This document shows, one piece after another, positions 1 to 6,633 of a stretch of 8,251 nucleotides of DNA. This stretch comes from Alphaproteobacteria bacterium (GTDB lineage: Bacteria; Pseudomonadota; Alphaproteobacteria; JALRGP01). The stretch covers positions 1 through 8,251 of the forward strand of contig JALRGP010000045.1 in assembly GCA_023259685.1 (NCBI GenBank), in the 5' to 3' direction. The stretch's first letter is position 1; each line of letters begins with the position of its first letter. The notes under the pieces were generated by a model, which made no database searches, was not told the DNA's origin, and worked only from the letters and a program-made list of their open reading frames with translations. The position numbers and the translations under genes were made by a program.

Positions 1-188
1 ATGTGAATGAGAGAAAATTTATTGTTATATATTCCAAAGGACGAGATGGCGGAAATAAACATGCAAACAATAAACATCCAATCTAAGACTTTATGAATTT
101 TTGTGCCTTTAATTTGCAAAAGATTGGCAGATCCCAATACTAAGGCAACAATCGAGGAAATAGAGTGTATCAATATGAATATGGTCAT
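1..188 (-). CDS. DUF2306-like membrane protein, N-terminal part (runs off left edge)
   Basis: The frame is open from an ATG at 186-188 to the window edge, giving 62 codons of a hydrophobic protein. A first membrane helix covers about residues 3-24 (with His8 and Gly19). A polar turn KGTKIHK (27-33) and Asp36 follow, then a second helix (about 38-54) and the sequence FSLIH (58-62). This order (helix with an early His, KGT-x-x-H turn, helix, F-S-x-I-H) is the N-terminal pattern I know from DUF2306 predicted inner-membrane proteins, whose function is unknown. The ATG has no close Shine-Dalgarno; a GAGG lies about 19 bases upstream at 207-210. An in-frame TAA at 204-206 prevents a more upstream start. 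It lies 15 bases after the GNAT tail piece on the same strand, so it is probably co-transcribed with it. The family call rests on pattern memory from a fragment; another small multi-helix membrane family is possible. Confidence 0.7.
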   Translation of the reverse strand, partial: MTIFILIHSISSIVALVLGSANLLQIKGTKIHKVLDWMFIVCMFISAISSFGIYNNKFSLIH

Positions 189-203
189 GGTTTTATTGTT
201 ATG

Positions 204-326
204 TTACCTCAATTTCCTCAAAAACCACAGCACCAGGTCATCATCAAGCGCATAGCTATTACCCGGAATTGTTGGTTCGTAATTATAAGTAACACCTTTG
301 CCGTCAGGGATATATCCGCGTTTCAT
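204..326 (-). pseudogene. C-terminal remnant of a second GNAT N-acetyltransferase
   Basis: A 40-codon reading frame (ATG at 324-326, TAA at 204-206) encodes KRGYIPDGKGVTYNY at residues 2-16, then PGNSY (21-25) and DDDLVLWF (28-35). This is the characteristic tail of a GNAT subfamily that ends in KRGY-IPDG-GV-Y, then a Pro-Gly segment, then DDDLVL(W/Y)F and a basic end. The acetyl-CoA binding loop and everything N-terminal to it are missing: reading the same frame further upstream gives sequence without GNAT character. The ATG overlaps the TGA of the intact GNAT gene (ATGA), so it could still be translated by coupling, but a 40-residue tail cannot be an enzyme. It is not simply the shifted end of the neighbouring GNAT, because that protein has its own complete C-terminus. 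Most likely it is the last trace of an older gene. A retained microprotein cannot be excluded. Confidence 0.72.
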
Positions 327-745
327 AGAGCTTTTTTCATGTGTACGTGTTGCACATTTGGGCAAGGAACATTGTCAATAATTCCAAAAACATCATAACC
401 TCTCTTTTGATAGAAAGTTACAGCCTCTATACGAATAGTTTCTAAAACAGCGCCATAGCAGCCTCTCGCCTTTGCTTCAGATTCCAATTTTTCCAAAAGC
501 TTTGACGCTAAACCTTGTTTGCGAAAGGCTTCGATTACAAAAAAGTCATCGATAAAGAGAACATTATTGATGCAAATCTTACCACTTATTCCAGCAACAA
601 CTTGATCGTCTTTTTTAAAGACGTAGCGTATAAAATCAAAAGGCGTATCCTTCCCATTAAAATCAGGGACGATTGTCTTGTTAAACTCAAAAAGTTGATT
701 GCTAAGTGCGCCTAGCTCTTGTGGTGTGCCTTCTGTCAAAATCAT
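323..745 (-). CDS. GNAT family N-acetyltransferase
   Basis: A 140-residue single-domain acetyltransferase that would transfer acetyl from acetyl-CoA to an amine; the substrate cannot be told from sequence. The acetyl-CoA binding motif A is clear: beta strand FIDDFFVIEAF (64-74), then R75-K-Q-G-L-A80 matching the R/Q-x-x-G-x-G/A pyrophosphate loop, then helix SKLLEKLESEAKARGC (81-96). Motif B follows, with VLETIRIEAVTFYQKRGYDVFG (starting at 100) including FYQKRGY (111-117), in which Tyr112 is the usual general acid. The C-terminus VHMKKAL is a normal GNAT end and the length is normal. The start is supported by AGGAGT at 752-757, six bases before the ATG. It follows the phosphotransferase remnant by about 31 bases and is the only intact-looking gene of the left cluster. 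It resembles small GNATs that act on free metabolites or drugs, but that is inference. Confidence 0.9.
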   Translation of the reverse strand: MILTEGTPQELGALSNQLFEFNKTIVPDFNGKDTPFDFIRYVFKKDDQVVAGISGKICINNVLFIDDFFVIEAFRKQGLASKLLEKLESEAKARGCYGAVLETIRIEAVTFYQKRGYDVFGIIDNVPCPNVQHVHMKKAL

Positions 746-751
746 TTTTTA

Positions 752-757
752 ACTCCT
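752..757 (-). promoter_or_regulatory. Ribosome binding site of the GNAT gene
   Basis: AGGAGT on the minus strand, six bases before the ATG at 743-745. It is the best Shine-Dalgarno in the window and fixes the GNAT start. Confidence 0.75.
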
Positions 758-776
758 ATTTTATTATTGTGGTTTC

Positions 777-1154
777 TTAAAAATTAACGTCATAGGGGTT
801 AATTTCAACACGATCTATTTTTTGCATGGTATTTAACTTTGATAAGATATGATTTATAAGTTCGCGAATATCAGCGCATCGATGCGGATGGTCTTTAGGG
901 TCTGATCGTTTAAGAAGGTCAAGCAACGATGATAAATTCAATAAATGTATGGTAGTGGACCAATGAGCGGGTAATTTAATACCATTTTTTTGCAAAGCCT
1001 CTATAAATGAGTTCTGGAATTCAGGTGGCATTTTATGGGCGTATCTGAGCATGTTAGCCACATCCCAAAGGTAAGACCCAGAAAAAGCAAATTCCCAGTC
1101 CAAAATGCCAGTGACAACCCAAGAACCATTAATATGGTCTACACAAATTGACGA
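777..1154 (-). pseudogene. 5'-truncated aminoglycoside/choline phosphotransferase-like gene
   Basis: The frame is readable from just after a TAA (1155-1157) to a TAA at 777-779, 125 codons. The recognisable stretch is VDHINGSW, then VVTGILDWEFAFSGS and LWDVANMLRYA. It matches the C-terminal half of the APH fold: the GILDWE strand carries the Mg-binding Asp (equivalent of the kinase DFG Asp), followed by the F-G-x-P-x-D-x-x-x-L-R helix region. The upstream catalytic loop (H-x-D-x-x-x-x-N) and the whole nucleotide-binding N-lobe are absent. Homology stops at SSICVD, right at the TAA, and the space upstream is occupied by the divergent efflux promoter and gene. A TTG at 1101-1103 could start a 108-residue product, but it would begin at the Mg-binding Asp and lack the catalytic base. 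I therefore read it as a decayed phosphotransferase. The C-terminal helices (about 1000-780) remain open, so decay is recent or the piece was cut off in one event. Confidence 0.8.
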
Positions 1155-1192
1155 TTAGGGCAGGGTAAACGCATAAAAATGATTTTTTAAAA

Positions 1193-1198
1193 TATGAT
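1193..1198 (+). promoter_or_regulatory. Putative -10 element of the efflux operon
   Basis: TATGAT, one base from the sigma-70 consensus TATAAT, lies 31 bases before the adaptor ATG in the only gap between the divergent phosphotransferase remnant and the pump. No good -35 hexamer sits 16-18 bases upstream (the sequence there is CGCATA-like). The promoter may therefore be weak, activator-dependent or misplaced. In such AT-rich DNA this match can arise by chance. Confidence 0.35.
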
Positions 1199-1208
1199 AT
1201 CCTAAGAA

Positions 1209-1229
1209 TAAATAGTTCAATTCTATTTA
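1209..1229 (+). promoter_or_regulatory. 7-bp perfect inverted repeat before the efflux operon start codon
   Basis: TAAATAG (1209-1215) and CTATTTA (1223-1229) are exact reverse complements separated by TTCAATT. The right arm abuts the adaptor ATG at 1230 and occupies the place where a Shine-Dalgarno should be; none is seen. It lies just downstream of the candidate -10, as an operator for a local repressor would, or it could be a weak RNA hairpin over the translation start. No regulator gene is in the window, and an AT-rich palindrome of this size may be accidental. Confidence 0.35.
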
Positions 1230-2420
1230 ATGGATATAAAAAAAAAGATTATCATTGCCGCTTCGGCAGTTGTTGTTAGCTATTGGATCGTTAATAAAAC
1301 ATTAGATCTGATGAAACCAAAAATTAGATCCTATTGCGAACAATTGTTAATGGATGATCAGATGATGAAATTTGGAGATCAAATAGCATCTGTTGAGGTT
1401 GAAGAAGTCAAAAACTTGCCCATGACACGGCGTATTAACACCATTGGCCGCCTTAAAGCAAAGTCAATCATTGAATTAAAAACAGAAATCCCCTCACGTG
1501 TTGAAGATCTGCCTGTGTCGGATGGAAGCCAAGTTTCAAAAGGAGAAACACTCCTTCAATTAGATGAGCGAGAAACATTAGCTAAATTAAAAAGTGAAAA
1601 AGCTCAATATGAATTCAGAAAAGCTGAATATGAACGGATGAAATCTTTGCATGGCCAAAACTTTGAAAGCAAAAAAAAGATGGAAGAAGCAAAAGCAGGG
1701 ATGGAAACGTCTGAAGCCAGAATTGAAGAATTAGAGGTCACTTTGTCAAAATTAAAACTCACAGCTCCTTTCGATGGAACAATGGGTATTATTGAGGTCA
1801 GTAAGGGGGCATATGTTCAACCAAATCAGGTGTTAGGAAGTTTTGTTGATAATTCATTTATGCATATTGATTTCAAAATTCCTGAAAAATTTATCAATGA
1901 TGTGGGGCCTGGACAGGTGGTTGAGGTAACATTAAATGCTTTGGATCAAATTTTTGAAGGGACAGTAGAAGCTGTGGAACCCAAAAGTGAAATTGAAAGC
2001 CACAGTGTTAAAATCAGAGCCGGCATGGAAAATTATCAAAATTTATTACGCCATGGCATGTTTTGTAACATCAGTTTAATTATTGGTGAAAAATCCAACG
2101 CTTTGTCCATAGAAGAACATGCCGTTGAAGTGGAAGGGGAAGTCGAATACGTCTGGGTTATTGAAAAAGGAAAAGCCATGAAACGTCGTGTTATGACGGG
2201 ATCCAAGGAAAAAGGACGTGTTGAAATTTTGGCTGGTCTTGAAATTGGTGAAATGGTTGTGGTTGCAGGTCAATTAAAATTGTACCCTGGATCTAAAGTT
2301 AAAATTACCAACTTGTCTGCAGACGAAAGCATAAAAACAAAAGATGATCAAGAATTTGATAAACCTGTTGAGAAAATATCTAAAAAATTTAAAGTCAAAA
2401 GAAAAGGTCAAAAGCAATGA
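1230..2420 (+). CDS. RND efflux periplasmic adaptor (membrane fusion protein)
   Basis: A 396-residue periplasmic adaptor that would link the inner-membrane RND pump to an outer-membrane channel. The N-terminus MDIKKK plus a hydrophobic segment (about 7-21) is an uncleaved membrane anchor; no lipobox is present. The first half of the barrel-sandwich (lipoyl-like) domain is IPSRVEDLPVSDGSQVSKGE (88-107), ending in LLQLD. A charged coiled-coil hairpin spans about 113-175. The second lipoyl half is LTAPFDGTMGIIEVSKGAYV (177-196), then VQPNQVLGSFVD. The beta-barrel (about 211-285) contains HIDFKIPEKF and a typical RHGMFCNISL end. The membrane-proximal domain (about 290-360) contains V-W-V-I-E-K-G and GLEIGEMVVVAGQLKLYPGS. 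The last 16 residues are strongly basic (KISKKFKVKRKGQKQ), an unusual tail. Start: the ATG at 1230 is the first in frame and has no visible Shine-Dalgarno. The TGA overlaps the next gene's ATG, implying translational coupling. The hairpin is short, as in adaptors of drug pumps. Substrate unknown. Confidence 0.93.
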   Translation: MDIKKKIIIAASAVVVSYWIVNKTLDLMKPKIRSYCEQLLMDDQMMKFGDQIASVEVEEVKNLPMTRRINTIGRLKAKSIIELKTEIPSRVEDLPVSDGSQVSKGETLLQLDERETLAKLKSEKAQYEFRKAEYERMKSLHGQNFESKKKMEEAKAGMETSEARIEELEVTLSKLKLTAPFDGTMGIIEVSKGAYVQPNQVLGSFVDNSFMHIDFKIPEKFINDVGPGQVVEVTLNALDQIFEGTVEAVEPKSEIESHSVKIRAGMENYQNLLRHGMFCNISLIIGEKSNALSIEEHAVEVEGEVEYVWVIEKGKAMKRRVMTGSKEKGRVEILAGLEIGEMVVVAGQLKLYPGSKVKITNLSADESIKTKDDQEFDKPVEKISKKFKVKRKGQKQ

Positions 2421-5400
2421 AATTATCTCAAATTTGCGTCAAAAGACCCGTTTTAGCGTGGGTCTTTACGCTGATTATTATGTCAATTGGTTTGTTGTGC
2501 ATGACAAGGCTTCAACTACAACAATGGCCTACGGTATCAAAACCATATATTAGCATTTCAACGGATTTACCTGGTGCAGGTCCAGACGTTGTTGAGGCAC
2601 AGGTCACGCGTGTCATTGAGGATGCGATGTCAAACATTGAAGGTGTGATGACAATTACATCCAATAGCAGTTCTGAAAAAAGTGAGGTGAGCGTTGAGTT
2701 TAATCCAGAAAGAAAAATGGACGAAGCCACCAACGATGTGCGTGATCGATTAAGTAAAATCAAAGATAAAATTGCCCAAGAAGCCAGCGAACCATTGATC
2801 ACAAAATCAAAATCAGATGACCGTGCTGTTGTGACGTTGGCTTTGACCAGTACCGAAAAAAATCCTACTGAATTATATGACCTGGCCCAAAGGGATCTTG
2901 TGAAAGATCTTGAAGCCATGCCGGGAGCTGCCCGTGTGGATGTGATGGGTGCCGGTGATATTATGATGAAAATTTATCTTAAACCAGATCAAATGGCTTC
3001 TTATGGCATTTCTGTTATTGAGGTGATTAACGCGATTAAGCGTCAAAATTTTGAAAAACCTGCCGGGCGCATTGTAACAAAAAATAAAGAATATATTTTG
3101 ACAACCGTTGCAAGTCTGGAAAAACCTGAAGAATTTGAACAACTGATTGTATCCAATAAAAACGACACCCTCGTTCGTTTAAATCAGATCGGCCACGTTG
3201 AACTCAGTGATGATAACCGCAAAACCAAAACACGTTTTAATGGGAAACGCTGTGTGACGCTTGGGATTGTTAAACAATCAAACGCCAATCCTTTAGAAGT
3301 CTCGAAAAACGTTGAAAAAATTTTAACAAAATTAAGAAGCGTTTTGCCAGAAGACGTATGTTTAGATATTGCTAACGACTATAAGCCCAAATTTATCAAA
3401 GCTGCCCTTGATCGTGTGTTTAAAACTATTTTAGAAGCGATCGTACTTGTTGTTGCCGTTATTTTATTATTTTTAAGATCATGGAAAGCATCTCTTGTTC
3501 CCCTTGTGACGATTCCGGTATCATTACTTGGGACATTCTTTTTTATGTACATATTTGATTTCAGTATTAACTTTTTAACATCGATTGCGTTGGTGTTGGC
3601 TATTGGTTTGGTTGTAGACGATGCGATTGTGGTTCTTGAGAAAATTCACCGTCACATTGAATCCGGCATGAGTAAGATCGAAGCCGCCATTCTTGGTATG
3701 AAGGAGATCAGTTTTGCCATTATTGCCATGACATTAACTTTGGCGGCGGTGTATGCACCAATCTCTTTTGCTCAAGGTGTGATCGGTAAATATTTGATAG
3801 AATTTTCTATTTCCCTTGCCGTATCTGTCTTGATTTCAGGATTTGTGGCTTTGACTTTATCTCCAATGATGTGCTCTCGATTGCTTAATAAAGATGATCA
3901 CCATGTATCCAAAAAAGAACTGAAAGTCGCTCACGGTTGGAAAAAATTTTTCTTGCAATTTAAATCAGATGAATGGCTGGAAAAATTAGAAAAAAAATAT
4001 GTGCATTTCTTAGAAATTGCTTTAAAAAAACGTTTTTTAACCATTGGGTGCGGTATTTTATTGTCGGTGCTTGGCGGTGTTATTTATCAATATTTACCTT
4101 CAGAATTGACGCCAAAAGAAGACCAAGGAGCCATTTTGGTGGAAGGACACGCTCCTTTATCGGCAACACTGAGTTACACAGAAGGATATGTGGAACAAAT
4201 TGACACCTATTTAGCCAAAGAATTCCCCGATATTGAACGACGTGTGACCCAAATTAATAATCCGTCTTTTGATATTAATATTGAACTTAAAAAAAATCGT
4301 AAATTATCAACCGATGAAATTACAAAAAAAATCCAAGGATTTTTAAAAACAATCACTGGTGTTGATGCAAAAATCAAAATGACGGGTGATGAGGAAAGTA
4401 AGGTTGTTCAATTTGTGGTGCGCGGCAATAAAAATCATAAAGAAATGTCTGAAATCGTCTCAAGACTTATCAGTCAAAAGCTGCATGGTACAAAAATTAT
4501 GGGACCCATTCACTCAGCAACGCGCCCAGAAAGTGCGGATTATTTAATTACAATTTTACGTGATAAAGTGTCTGCATTGAATTTAGAACCTTATACTGTT
4601 GCGGAGACCATTGATGCGCTCATTAGAGGAGCTCAAGCACGAACATTTAAGAGAGAAAAACAGATGTATCGTGTATGGGTTGAAGTGGCCGACGTCGACC
4701 GCCAAAGTCCCGATGACGTATTAAAATTGTTTATCAAAGCCAATGATAAAGAACAAACATTGGTTCCCCTGGCGGAACTTGTGAATTTAACAACACGTAT
4801 GAGCCCGGTTGAAATATTTCGTTATGACCGTATGCGTGCCGTATCAGTATTTGCCTATATGAAACCTGGATACAGTTTGGGTCAAGGCGTTAAAGAGGTT
4901 GAAAAATTAACGCCTGAACTGAAAGAATTAGATGTTCGTGTGGACTTTATCAATGAAACCAAAAGATTTTTAACAGAAGGAAATACAATTATTATGATTT
5001 TTGGTTTTGCTTTGTTGTTTATTTATTTAGTGATGGCAGCCCAATTTGAAAGTTGGCGTGATCCCTTTATGATTTTAATGACCGTTCCTTTTGCTTTAGC
5101 AGGAGCCCTGTTAATTTTATTCTTTATTGACCGAGGCAGTATTAATATTTATTCTAATATGGGATTAATTACATTAATTGGCTTGATCACCAAACACGGA
5201 ATTTTGATGGTAGATTTTGCAAATGAATTGCGCCAGTCCCAAAATTATAAGATTCATTTTGCCATTGTAGAAGCAGCCAAATTGCGTCTTCGCCCCATTT
5301 TAATGACCACTTTTGCAATGGTTTTTGGCGCCATTCCAATGGTTTTTGGAACTGATGAAGGCGCAGAGGCACTACGTCAAGTTGGATGGGTTATTGTGGG

Positions 5401-5497
5401 TGGAATGAGTATTGGAACAGTATTCACATTATTTGTATTACCAGCCGTTTATACATTAATGTCCCCCAAACAAATGAAAGTTTTGGAAAAAATTTAA
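2417..5497 (+). CDS. RND efflux transporter, inner-membrane permease (HAE-1-like)
   Basis: A 1026-residue proton-driven pump of normal family length (AcrB/MexB relatives are about 1030-1050). TM1 is about residues 11-30, followed by a large periplasmic loop (to about 330), TM2-TM6 (about 334-490), TM7 (about 539-561), a second periplasmic loop, and TM8-TM12 (about 856-1015). The proton relay is intact: IGLVVDDAIVVLE puts the TM4 Asp pair at 401-402 (AcrB D407/D408), and GLITKHGILMVDFANE puts the TM10 Lys at 926 (AcrB K940). Further signatures are the N-terminal KRPVLAWV, the loop start GPDVVEAQVTRVIED, and AAQFESWRDPFMILMTVPFA before TM9. It is translated from an ATG that overlaps the adaptor's TGA and ends just before an intrinsic terminator, so the pair forms a complete two-gene operon. 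The outer-membrane factor must be elsewhere. Drug-type (HAE-1) rather than metal-type is inferred from the DD motif and overall resemblance; the actual substrate is unknown. Confidence 0.95.
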   Translation: MKLSQICVKRPVLAWVFTLIIMSIGLLCMTRLQLQQWPTVSKPYISISTDLPGAGPDVVEAQVTRVIEDAMSNIEGVMTITSNSSSEKSEVSVEFNPERKMDEATNDVRDRLSKIKDKIAQEASEPLITKSKSDDRAVVTLALTSTEKNPTELYDLAQRDLVKDLEAMPGAARVDVMGAGDIMMKIYLKPDQMASYGISVIEVINAIKRQNFEKPAGRIVTKNKEYILTTVASLEKPEEFEQLIVSNKNDTLVRLNQIGHVELSDDNRKTKTRFNGKRCVTLGIVKQSNANPLEVSKNVEKILTKLRSVLPEDVCLDIANDYKPKFIKAALDRVFKTILEAIVLVVAVILLFLRSWKASLVPLVTIPVSLLGTFFFMYIFDFSINFLTSIALVLAIGLVVDDAIVVLEKIHRHIESGMSKIEAAILGMKEISFAIIAMTLTLAAVYAPISFAQGVIGKYLIEFSISLAVSVLISGFVALTLSPMMCSRLLNKDDHHVSKKELKVAHGWKKFFLQFKSDEWLEKLEKKYVHFLEIALKKRFLTIGCGILLSVLGGVIYQYLPSELTPKEDQGAILVEGHAPLSATLSYTEGYVEQIDTYLAKEFPDIERRVTQINNPSFDINIELKKNRKLSTDEITKKIQGFLKTITGVDAKIKMTGDEESKVVQFVVRGNKNHKEMSEIVSRLISQKLHGTKIMGPIHSATRPESADYLITILRDKVSALNLEPYTVAETIDALIRGAQARTFKREKQMYRVWVEVADVDRQSPDDVLKLFIKANDKEQTLVPLAELVNLTTRMSPVEIFRYDRMRAVSVFAYMKPGYSLGQGVKEVEKLTPELKELDVRVDFINETKRFLTEGNTIIMIFGFALLFIYLVMAAQFESWRDPFMILMTVPFALAGALLILFFIDRGSINIYSNMGLITLIGLITKHGILMVDFANELRQSQNYKIHFAIVEAAKLRLRPILMTTFAMVFGAIPMVFGTDEGAEALRQVGWVIVGGMSIGTVFTLFVLPAVYTLMSPKQMKVLEKI

Positions 5498-5533
5498 AAT
5501 AAACTTAAATGTTTTAAAAAAAATCCAAGCATC

Positions 5534-5562
5534 AAATCCCCGCATAAAGTGGGGATTTTTTT
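5534..5562 (+). terminator. Intrinsic terminator after the efflux operon
   Basis: AAATCCCC (5534-5541) pairs with GGGGATTT (5551-5558) around a 9-base loop, and the right arm runs into a run of T (5556-5562). It lies about 36 bases after the RND stop. The gene on the other strand ends at 5571, so this hairpin separates two convergent operons. On the minus strand the T-run is not adjacent to the stem, so it would terminate that side less well. Confidence 0.9.
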
Positions 5563-5570
5563 ATAAAAAT

Positions 5571-6161
5571 CTATGACTGTCTGTATTTTACATTATCAAA
5601 CGAAGATTTTGGGCGTATATCAACTCCATGGTCTGTGATTTTCATATAATCAATATGATCCTTGATGAAGGGGCGAATTTTTAAAAATTTTTCACTGATG
5701 GATGATCGAGTTGGCGGCTGATTGAGATAAAAATATGTCATTTGCACTGCTAATATCATATACAATAAACCGATAATAATTGTCATGACAGACGGTTTTT
5801 TTTTAAAAGAAATATTCGTGATTTTTTGTCCATTTAAATCTGTATGGTCCCCAACCATTTCATAACCTAAATTTTGATAAAACTGGATTTGTGTTTGATC
5901 TAATTGTTCTTGTTTCACCACGTACCCATCCAATAAAATATAACAATCATCATTCTGTATAAACACACCCTTAGGTACAATTTTAGATAACGCCAAGGCT
6001 TTTTCAACGCTCTCAAAACGGCCGTGGGTTTGTGATTGATTGTGCAAGACTAAAACACGATGATTCAAATACATAACCTTTACAAAAGGATCGAATAAAT
6101 GTTTTATAATCATCCGTATATAATAATGTTTCTCTAACCAAATAAATTGAAACTTAGCCAT
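5571..6161 (-). CDS. Hypothetical protein with one transmembrane segment, downstream of lptE
   Basis: I do not recognise this 196-residue protein. The N-terminal part (1-124) is soluble-looking, aromatic and basic at the start (FQFIWLEKHYYIRMIIKH). It has apparent beta-rich stretches such as VMYLNHRVLVLHN and GVFIQNDDCYILLDGYVV, then ITNISFKKKPS. One strong membrane helix follows (about 125-146, VMTIIIGLLYMILAVQ), then a polar 50-residue tail. No signal peptide or lipobox is seen, and the basic KKK before the helix suggests the N-terminal part is cytoplasmic and the tail periplasmic. Start: an ATG at 6159-6161 overlaps the LptE stop by 8 bases; a TTG three codons earlier (6168-6170) is possible, giving 199 residues. 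The overlap implies coupling to lptE and perhaps an envelope role, which is inference. The position after lptE is often held by holA in alphaproteobacteria, but this protein is too short, has a membrane helix and lacks HolA features. Confidence 0.75.
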   Translation of the reverse strand: MAKFQFIWLEKHYYIRMIIKHLFDPFVKVMYLNHRVLVLHNQSQTHGRFESVEKALALSKIVPKGVFIQNDDCYILLDGYVVKQEQLDQTQIQFYQNLGYEMVGDHTDLNGQKITNISFKKKPSVMTIIIGLLYMILAVQMTYFYLNQPPTRSSISEKFLKIRPFIKDHIDYMKITDHGVDIRPKSSFDNVKYRQS

Positions 6162-6633
6162 AGGATGCAATAATCACAGCACAACGATGAGCCAACGATT
6201 GAGCAAGTGTTCGATAAACACCTTGTTCTTGAGAAAAGTTCGCAAACGGTTGATCAGATGTTTGGGAAAAAGATGATATGACATCTGTATTTTTTTGAAA
6301 TGTCTGATCACCTATTGTCATGGTGATGCAGGCGATTAAACGTATGTGTTGACGTTGAGCACTTGCATCCGACGCAAAACACAGATCGCTTTTATCTTCC
6401 TTTAACTCAATATAAATGCGGCTTTGCAAAGGAAGAGAAAAATTTTGTAATTGATTTGTCAGTGCGATTTTAAACATATGACAAATGAGAGGCGACGTAG
6501 ATAATGGCTTGACGGTCACACAATGAGATTCTTTAGCTGTGTTTTTTTTAAGAACAGGCTGAAATCCACACCCATTTAAAAGGATACTTAAGACAAGTCT
6601 ACAAACGACTGTTCGGAAGGTTTTAAAAAAAAT
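6154..6633 (-). CDS. lptE: LptE-like LPS-assembly lipoprotein (start unresolved)
   Basis: LptE is the outer-membrane lipoprotein that plugs and assists the LptD translocon inserting LPS. The frame encodes a lipoprotein signal: basic FFKTFR, then LVLSILLNGC with the Cys codon at 6568-6570, then GFQPV, the C-G-F-x-P-V start typical of alphaproteobacterial LptE. The C-terminal part fits the family: a strand with IRLIACITMTIG, then SSFSQTSDQPFANFSQEQGVYRTLAQSLAHR, like the 'S-Y-x-x-S-x-S-x-F-A-x-x-x-A-E-x-x-A' region ending in a helix. Counted from an ATT at 6631-6633 the product is 159 residues, a normal LptE length, with the Cys at 22. The start is a real problem. No ATG, GTG or TTG lies between the in-frame TGA (6637-6639) and the signal; the first standard start is GTG at 6517-6519, which would delete the signal peptide. 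An ATG with a fair Shine-Dalgarno lies three codons before the TGA. The first 45 bases or so overlap recO; the end overlaps the next gene. Confidence 0.72.
   Translation of the reverse strand: MFFKTFRTVVCRLVLSILLNGCGFQPVLKKNTAKESHCVTVKPLSTSPLICHMFKIALTNQLQNFSLPLQSRIYIELKEDKSDLCFASDASAQRQHIRLIACITMTIGDQTFQKNTDVISSFSQTSDQPFANFSQEQGVYRTLAQSLAHRCAVIIASYG

Noticed and set aside
165..398. 77-codon open frame on the plus strand over the GNAT tail and DUF2306 start.
   Set aside because: It runs antisense to two recognisable protein signals (DDDLVLWF tail and DUF2306 start), and its product has no recognisable composition or motif.
2512..2919. 135-codon open frame on the minus strand inside the RND permease gene.
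   Set aside because: It lies wholly within a well-conserved coding region read on the other strand and has no family features or ribosome binding site; it is an antisense shadow.
5498..5570. Bidirectional terminator serving both convergent operons.
   Set aside because: The stem is followed directly by T only on the plus strand. On the minus strand the T-run comes about 14 bases after the stem, so I assign it to the efflux operon only.
5571..6161. HolA (DNA polymerase III delta) as the gene after lptE.
   Set aside because: The product is 196 residues with a clear membrane helix. HolA is about 330-340 residues, soluble, and has recognisable AAA-like features that are absent here.
6154..6519. 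LptE starting at the GTG 6517-6519 as a 121-residue protein.
   Set aside because: This would remove the lipoprotein signal and the C-G-F-Q-P-V motif that lie in the same open frame just upstream, so it is very unlikely to be the true start.
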